Of a stretch of 10,128 nt of DNA, positions 6,395-10,128 are shown piece by piece; the first letter of the stretch is position 1, and each line of letters opens with the position of its first letter. The DNA comes from Phycisphaerae bacterium. Its GTDB lineage: Bacteria > Planctomycetota > Phycisphaerae > Sedimentisphaerales > Anaerohalosphaeraceae. A model generated the notes under the pieces. The model was not told the DNA's origin and did no database searches. It was given only the letters and a program-made list of their open reading frames with translations. The position numbers were made by a program, and so were the translations under genes. Where the stretch lies: assembly GCA_021736615.1 (NCBI GenBank), contig JAIPFN010000214.1, positions 1-10,128 on the forward strand. Reading direction: 5' to 3'.

Positions 6395-7819
6395 ATGGCG
6401 AAGAAAAATATTAAAATTTATTCTGTTAAAGAGATCAACACTAAGATCAAGTATGTGCTAGAAGACGGTTTGCCGGCTAGTATGGTTGTTAAGGGTGAGA
6501 TCAGCGGGTGGCGGCCTCATGCCAGCGGACACAGCTATTTTACGCTTAAAGACGAAGGCGGGGTTTTGCCGTGCGTTATGTGGAAGAGCATGCTAGGCAA
6601 GGTGAAGTTTCAGGTCGAGGCGGGGATGGCGGTGCTTGCGACGGGGCATATTGACGTTTACCCTGCCGGCGGGAAGTATCAGTATTATGTAGATAAGCTT
6701 GACCCGGTCGGGGTCGGGGGATTGCAGCTTGCGTTTGAGCAGATGGTAAGGCAGCTTAGCAGCGAGGGGCTTTTTGCCGACGAGCATAAAAAAGCTATAC
6801 CGCCCTACCCGATGCGGATCGGTATCGTAACCAGTGCGTCGGGGGCGGCAGTTAAGGATATCGCCGACAGCGTTTACAGCCGGTGGCCGTGTGCGAAAAT
6901 GCTGATCTACCCGGCTGCGGTGCAGGGAGCAGGTGCGGCAAAAGAGATAGCGACGGCTATACGGACGATGAACCGGCGTAATAAAGAGCTTAAGCTTGAT
7001 GTTATGATCGTCGGCCGCGGGGGCGGGTCTATGGAAGACCTTTGGGCGTTTAATGAAGAGCCGGTTGCGCGGGCGATCTTTGCTTCGAAAATTCCGGTGA
7101 TAAGTGCTGTGGGACATGAGATCGATTTTACCATCGCCGATTATGTTGCAGACGCCAGGGCTTCGACGCCGACAAAAGCCGGGGCTATCGCAGTACCGGA
7201 TATGAGCGAGGTGCTTGAGAGGATTTCAGATCGTGAGAGGCGACTGAGGCATAACTGCGAGCGTAAGATAGAGGTTTGTATGTATCGACTACAGGCCGTT
7301 GAGGGGCGAAGCTGTTTTCGTGATCCGCTGGTGGTGGTCAATAACGCGTCGCAGCAGGTCGATGAGACTGCGATGCGACTTTCGGATTGCATGGGGAGAT
7401 TGCTTGGCGGAATGCGCGAGAGGCTAGCCAGAAACCATGAACAGGTGCAGCGGATCGAACCGCACAGGCTGATCGGCGAGAAGAAATTGCAGGTGAACGC
7501 ACTCGGCAATTCTGCGGCGGCGGCGATGAAAAACCTTGTCGTGAGCAGGAAACCGGCGGTGGAACGGCTGGAAAATTCGGCAATTTCAACAATTGAGCGA
7601 ATTATTAACAAAAAAAAGTTGCAATTGACGGCGATAGAGAATAAATTAGCGGGACTAAACCCTAAGTCGGTGCTCGACAGAGGTTACAGTATCACGACGA
7701 TACGAGATACCGGCAAGGTTGTCAGTGCGGCTGGGCAGGTTAAGGCCGGTGATGTGCTGGTGACGGAGTTTGCAGGCGATGAGCGAATCAGCAGTGAAGT
7801 AATTGAAGAAACAAATTAG
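6395..7819 (+). CDS. xseA: Exodeoxyribonuclease VII large subunit
   Basis: Catalytic subunit of exonuclease VII, which cuts single-stranded DNA from both ends into oligonucleotides during repair and recombination, in the cytoplasm with XseB. 474 residues, normal for the family (about 400-460 in most). Residues 1-105 are the OB-fold that binds single-stranded DNA (YSVKEINTKIKYVLE, VVKGEISGW, HSYFTLKDE, VMWKS). The catalytic domain from about 110 carries IGIVTSASGAAVKDI (142-156), GRGGGSMEDLWAFN (207-220) and VGHEIDFTIADYVADARAST (239-258), the core signature. Residues about 270-430 are the long helical part that joins the small subunits. DRGYS near the C-terminus is also typical. The start has no Shine-Dalgarno at usual distance: GGGAGG (6369-6374) is 20 bases away and upstream of the predicted start. 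First gene of an xseA-xseB-tRNA unit. Confidence 0.97.
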   Translation: MAKKNIKIYSVKEINTKIKYVLEDGLPASMVVKGEISGWRPHASGHSYFTLKDEGGVLPCVMWKSMLGKVKFQVEAGMAVLATGHIDVYPAGGKYQYYVDKLDPVGVGGLQLAFEQMVRQLSSEGLFADEHKKAIPPYPMRIGIVTSASGAAVKDIADSVYSRWPCAKMLIYPAAVQGAGAAKEIATAIRTMNRRNKELKLDVMIVGRGGGSMEDLWAFNEEPVARAIFASKIPVISAVGHEIDFTIADYVADARASTPTKAGAIAVPDMSEVLERISDRERRLRHNCERKIEVCMYRLQAVEGRSCFRDPLVVVNNASQQVDETAMRLSDCMGRLLGGMRERLARNHEQVQRIEPHRLIGEKKLQVNALGNSAAAAMKNLVVSRKPAVERLENSAISTIERIINKKKLQLTAIENKLAGLNPKSVLDRGYSITTIRDTGKVVSAAGQVKAGDVLVTEFAGDERISSEVIEETN

Positions 7820-7837
7820 TGCGGGTATTAACAGGCT

Positions 7838-8128
7838 ATGGCTCAGAACAAAAAGGACGATATAAGCAAGCTTCAATTCGAAGAGGCTATCGAGTCGCTG
7901 ACGGGGATCGTCAATAACATCGAAAGCGGCGAGACGGATCTTCAGGCGAGCCTGGAACAATACGAACGCGGCATGAAACTGATCAACCATTGCAGGGACA
8001 TTCTGCAGGCCGCGGAAAAACGGATCGAAAAAATTTCGGCTAAGCGTAAAGACGCAGATGACGATGATTCCGACGAGCCGGAAGATGAAGATACAAGTGA
8101 AGATAACGCCGACGAGGGACTTTTCTGA
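7838..8128 (+). CDS. xseB: Exodeoxyribonuclease VII small subunit
   Basis: Small helical partner of XseA; several copies bind the large subunit's helical arm and are needed for activity. 96 residues against about 70-80 usually. The family pattern is clear: LQFEEAIESLTGIVNNIESG (12-31), LEQYERGMKLINHCRDIL (39-56), then AEKRIEKI. The extra length is a tail (72-96) made almost only of Asp, Glu and Ser, DDDDSDEPEDEDTSEDNADE; acidic tails are common in the family, though this one is long. It begins 18 bases after the xseA stop with only AGG two bases before the ATG, so it probably depends on ribosomes arriving from xseA. Confidence 0.95.
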   Translation: MAQNKKDDISKLQFEEAIESLTGIVNNIESGETDLQASLEQYERGMKLINHCRDILQAAEKRIEKISAKRKDADDDDSDEPEDEDTSEDNADEGLF

Positions 8129-8143
8129 TCGGCAGCGAATAAC

Positions 8144-8227
8144 GCGGGTGTGGCGGAATTGGCAGACGCGCCAGGTTTAGGTCCTGGTTCTCGTTAGAGA
8201 GTGGGGGTTCGACTCCCTTCACCCGCA
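8144..8227 (+). tRNA. tRNA-Leu (anticodon UAG)
   Basis: 84 bases. Acceptor stem GCGGGTG (8144-8150) pairs with CACCCGC (8220-8226), discriminator A8227. The anticodon stem CCAGG/CCTGG (8171-8175, 8183-8187) holds loop TTTAGGT with anticodon TAG (8178-8180), reading CUA and other CUN codons. A long variable arm (TCTC/GAGA) marks the class II leucine type. T loop TTCGACT (8208-8214) sits on a GGGGG/CCCTT stem with two G-U pairs. CCA is not encoded. It starts 15 bases after xseB and is probably co-transcribed with it. Confidence 0.97.
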
Positions 8228-8240
8228 CGTTTTTATTTAC

Positions 8241-8283
8241 AAGGACTTACAGCAGTTTTCACTGATTTGTAAGTCCTTTTTTT
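8241..8283 (+). terminator. Intrinsic terminator after tRNA-Leu, ending the xseA-xseB-tRNA unit
   Basis: AAGGACTTACA (8241-8251) pairs with TGTAAGTCCTT (8268-8278) over 11 base pairs; inside, CAGT/ACTG (8253-8256, 8261-8264) extends the stem. T residues run to 8283. Confidence 0.88.
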
Positions 8284-8352
8284 ATGCCCTTATGGCGCAA
8301 ATCCGCTGAAAAACCGTCTCCTCTTAATCCTGCATTCTTTTTTCAGAAATAT

Positions 8353-8381
8353 TTGCAAAGTGATTAGTCCAGCGGTATTCT
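8353..8381 (+). promoter_or_regulatory. Possible promoter before the integrase-like fragment
   Basis: TTGCAA (8353-8358), a 17-base spacer, TATTCT (8376-8381): four of six matches in each box with ideal spacing. It lies about 50 bases before the ATG at 8433. Weak evidence. Confidence 0.3.
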
Positions 8382-8432
8382 CTAAGTATATAGGCGATCT
8401 AATAGCCTTGGTTTATATTTTGAGAATAAGTT

Positions 8433-8591
8433 ATGGCATCAATGGGATGGGAAAAGACAGGTAAGAGATGGAGAGTTTTCTGGCATGTAACTCTTCCTGA
8501 TGGGAGTGTGGACAAAGGGAGCAAGTCCTTCAAAGATAAAAAAGTTGCCCTTGCCTTTAAGAAACATTGTGAGAAACGGGAGCAGATGTGA
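8433..8591 (+). pseudogene. N-terminal fragment of a tyrosine-recombinase (integrase)-like gene
   Basis: 52 codons from ATG 8433 to TGA 8589-8591. The product (MASMGWEKTGKRWRVFWHV, then LPDGSVDKGSKSF, KDKKVALAFKKHCEK) looks like the N-terminal DNA-arm-binding portion of phage-type integrases, which open with a Trp-rich three-stranded sheet, 'G+rWrvxw...lpdG...gsksF.dKk.A..f' and then a helix. Full integrases are 300-400 residues and continue into core-binding and catalytic domains. Here the frame stops, no continuation is found in other frames before 8802, and no Arg/His/Tyr catalytic motif exists, so I call it a remnant. The ribosome site is weak (GAG 9 bases or more away). Its position 205 bases past a tRNA gene is where integrases usually lie. 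A free-standing small DNA-binding protein is the alternative. Confidence 0.5.
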
Positions 8592-8642
8592 GCGAGATTA
8601 TTTGGTGGCAAATTAATTCGGCTTTAAAGAACCGTAAGACGC

Positions 8643-8678
8643 ACACACAGAAGCGCGAGGACGCAAGGGCTCCGAATA
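8643..8678 (-). repeat. Dispersed repeat, copy 2 (inverted partner at 1180-1215)
   Basis: The reverse complement matches 1180-1215 at 31 of 36 positions. It lies in the 211-base spacer between the integrase-like fragment and hgcB. The rest of that spacer (8592-8802) is A/C-rich on the plus strand and shows no gene; a weak hairpin with TTTTT lies just past the hgcB stop on the minus strand (about 8784-8802). Confidence 0.65.
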
Positions 8679-8802
8679 AAACCCACAAAAAACACACAAA
8701 CCAAACACCGATACAATTCAAAAAAAACAAACAAAAACCCGAAAGTTAAAGGTCACCAAAGAGCTCATTATCTCACAATTAATAAAAAGACCGGAAGTCC
8801 CC

Positions 8803-9096
8803 TCAGCAGCACCCGCCGCCGTCAGCGCAGTCACATGTCGGATCCGACCCTCTCAGCAAACCCTTAATTATTCCCGACGCACATCCGACTCCCGACCTGA
8901 CACTGATCGCCTCTACCGGACAATTTTCTCTGCACGCCCCGCACTCCATACATGCATCCTTGTCAATGATACCCGCCTTGCCCCCCTCGACCCGGAACAC
9001 AGCCTGCGGGCAAACCGTCCAGCACATTCCGCATCCGATACATTTATCAACGTCAAGTTCAAGCGTCGCTACATTTTTCAAATATTTCATAGACAT
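8803..9096 (-). CDS. hgcB: Mercury-methylation ferredoxin HgcB
   Basis: 97 residues, the usual length of HgcB (about 95). Two [4Fe-4S] motifs are seen: CIGCGMCWTVCP (19-30) and CMECGACRENCP (49-60); the second contains the CMECGA stretch characteristic of HgcB. Past the clusters are C72 (in VGCASG) and a terminal Cys pair, C96-C97 (GGGCC), matching the extra Cys and C-terminal vicinal Cys pair described as conserved in HgcB, thought to bind or hand over Hg(II). C88 and C90 add further thiols. HgcB is known to supply electrons to reduce the HgcA corrinoid after each methyl transfer. Start ATG 9096 has AAAGG (9106-9110) 9 bases upstream; the internal ATG at 9090 is poorly spaced. It follows hgcA by 25 bases in the same unit, the order known for the pair. 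An ordinary 2[4Fe-4S] ferredoxin would lack the Cys tail and the HgcA partner. Confidence 0.95.
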   Translation of the reverse strand: MSMKYLKNVATLELDVDKCIGCGMCWTVCPQAVFRVEGGKAGIIDKDACMECGACRENCPVEAISVRSGVGCASGIIKGLLRGSDPTCDCADGGGCC

Positions 9097-9121
9097 AATA
9101 TCAAACCTTTAGAGGTTGCCT

Positions 9122-10128
9122 TTAAACAAAAAGTCCCGTTATCCAAAGCCCAACACCGGCGATCCCTGCAATTATCTGCAAAGGAACGGCGATCTTCATC
9201 TCCCGCATTACTCCCGAAAGTGATGTATATGTCGATGTCCCCGTAAAGTTCATCAAGATCACACTCGAAACCACCGGAAGTATAAGCGCCCAACCCGCCA
9301 GCGAAAATCCACCGCTCATAACATCGAGCTTCAAGCAAACCGCCGCAAGAAATACCGCGACCCCGACGAAAAGCCCCTTAACCGAAAACGCCCTGCCAGG
9401 CAAAATCGGCAGCAGCAACGGCCCGAATATCCCCCCCGCCATGTATGCCGCCACAAACAACCCGGCACTGACGCCGCCGGTATGCAAAATTCGGCTAGGC
9501 GAAAACCCCCTTTTGCTCAAACCCCCGACCACGATAAACAGCAGCATAATAACGACCGCCGGCTTAAGCCACATCATCAGCTCCATCGGCACAAGCACCA
9601 TACGATCCCAAAGCGGAAAACGTACCCTCCGCATTTCGTCGGTCGCTTTCATCCCGGATTGCATAAAAGCCCCAATATCGCGAGCCCGTACCGGCCCGTA
9701 TACCACCTTAAAACCCGTCTGCTCTTTAACCTTATGAGCCGAAACTCCCGGCGCGCCAAGCTGCGGTACTATCAGTTTTTTGTGCGACACAACCTTTGCA
9801 AGACCAAACTCCCCGACACACCGCACGATCTCATCGGTCCCAAACGTCCCCTTACCCGCCGCGCACCAAACATTGATCCCCTTCGTATCGATAACCATAA
9901 TCCAGCAATCAACACCCTTAAGCTCCATCCGCAGCCGGTCAAAACTCATCTTATAGTTTGCGCTGACAAAAACAGGCGAATCTTCCCCCGGCTCACCAAC
10001 AGCATAAATCCCCGGCAAAACCAAATACCGCATTCGACCAACTCCCCACCGGCACCGCCAACTGCCAAACCTGTCCCTCCAGTTCAACTCAGTCGGCACC
10101 CTGAGATATTCTCTTGCGTTAAAGCAAT
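9122..10128 (-). CDS. hgcA: Mercury-methylation corrinoid protein HgcA; 5' end beyond window
   Basis: Transfers a methyl group from its corrinoid cofactor to Hg(II), making methylmercury; an inner-membrane protein with a cytoplasmic corrinoid domain. Numbering from the GTG at 10099, the cap-helix signature NVWCAAGKGTFGT (76-88) includes the strictly conserved Cys (C79) that ligates cobalt. It is followed by VVSHKKLIVPQLGAPGVSAH (103-122) and VVYGPVRARDI (132-142), as in the corrinoid domain of HgcA and its CFeSP relatives. About five membrane helices follow (169-191, 208-226, 240-256, 266-284, 303-323) with MNFTGTSTYTS (283-293); CFeSP subunits lack these. The frame stays open past the GTG to the edge (nine more codons, ending AREYLRV before PTELNWRDR), so the GTG is probably internal and the true start lies outside; the Cys near residue 93 in the studied Desulfovibrio protein implies only a short missing piece. 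First gene of hgcA-hgcB; its promoter is not visible. Confidence 0.97.
   Translation of the reverse strand, partial: CFNAREYLRVPTELNWRDRFGSWRCRWGVGRMRYLVLPGIYAVGEPGEDSPVFVSANYKMSFDRLRMELKGVDCWIMVIDTKGINVWCAAGKGTFGTDEIVRCVGEFGLAKVVSHKKLIVPQLGAPGVSAHKVKEQTGFKVVYGPVRARDIGAFMQSGMKATDEMRRVRFPLWDRMVLVPMELMMWLKPAVVIMLLFIVVGGLSKRGFSPSRILHTGGVSAGLFVAAYMAGGIFGPLLLPILPGRAFSVKGLFVGVAVFLAAVCLKLDVMSGGFSLAGWALILPVVSSVILMNFTGTSTYTSLSGVMREMKIAVPLQIIAGIAGVGLWITGLFV

Noticed and set aside
8399..8611. Open frame of 70 codons on the minus strand
   Set aside because: Opposes the integrase-like fragment, whose plus-strand translation shows the family pattern; this one shows none.
8200..8830. Direct repeat of the tRNA-Leu 3' end marking an att site within the window
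   Set aside because: Only a 7-base CACCCGC recurs (inside hgcB), which is expected by chance.
8803..10128. Interpretation as an acetyl-CoA pathway corrinoid protein (CdhD/AcsC) plus generic ferredoxin
   Set aside because: The NVWCAAGK cap helix is shared in part with CFeSP, but the five membrane helices, NFTG-type C-terminal segment and the Cys-pair ferredoxin immediately downstream are specific to HgcA-HgcB.
1..10128. CRISPR array, toxin-antitoxin or phage defence system
   Set aside because: No regularly spaced repeats and no such protein families were found on either strand.

Overview
The window looks like a chromosomal piece of a Planctomycetes-type bacterium, most likely from the Phycisphaerae/Sedimentisphaerales side of the PVC group, and probably anaerobic. 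This is inferred from a secreted protein ending in a single dockerin/EF-hand-like Ca loop followed by an 'ILASQWL' tail and carrying a GEVED-type domain, from a type I sulfatase, and from a membrane-anchored protein made of carboxypeptidase-regulatory-like repeats. No rRNA or marker gene is present to fix the taxonomy. The most important content is at the right edge: a mercury-methylation gene pair, hgcA (cut by the window end) and hgcB, both on the minus strand.

Layout, left to right. 1-858 (-): N-terminal 286 residues of a lipoprotein-like sulfatase, with a strong extended -10 promoter at 900-927 and a possible operator palindrome at 939-963. 859-1394: spacer with several degenerate dispersed repeats and hairpins. 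1395-3005 (-): 536-residue membrane-anchored protein with about five CarboxypepD_reg-like beta domains, flanked on both sides by copies of a 58-base direct repeat. 3006-3839: long spacer with a possible promoter, a hairpin, and two small ORFs that overlap in a chain leading into the next gene. 3840-6263 (+): 807-residue secreted GEVED/dockerin-tail protein, closed by a very good intrinsic terminator (6310-6347).

6395-8283 (+): a compact housekeeping unit, xseA (exonuclease VII large subunit) - xseB (small subunit) - tRNA-Leu(UAG) - intrinsic terminator. The xseA promoter places the transcription start almost on the ATG and there is no Shine-Dalgarno at normal distance, so the mRNA is probably leaderless. 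8433-8591 (+): a 52-codon ORF that looks like the N-terminal stub of a tyrosine recombinase, just past the tRNA; this suggests an old integration site. 8592-8802: A/C-rich spacer holding an inverted copy of a repeat that also sits at 1180-1215. 8803-10128 (-): hgcB and hgcA, convergent with the tRNA/integrase side.

The gene blocks are functionally separate. The sulfatase, the GEVED/dockerin-tail protein and the CarboxypepD_reg-like protein fit a polysaccharide-degrading, surface-protein-rich planctomycete. xseAB is DNA repair. hgcAB would give the cell the corrinoid methyltransferase and ferredoxin needed to turn inorganic Hg(II) into methylmercury.
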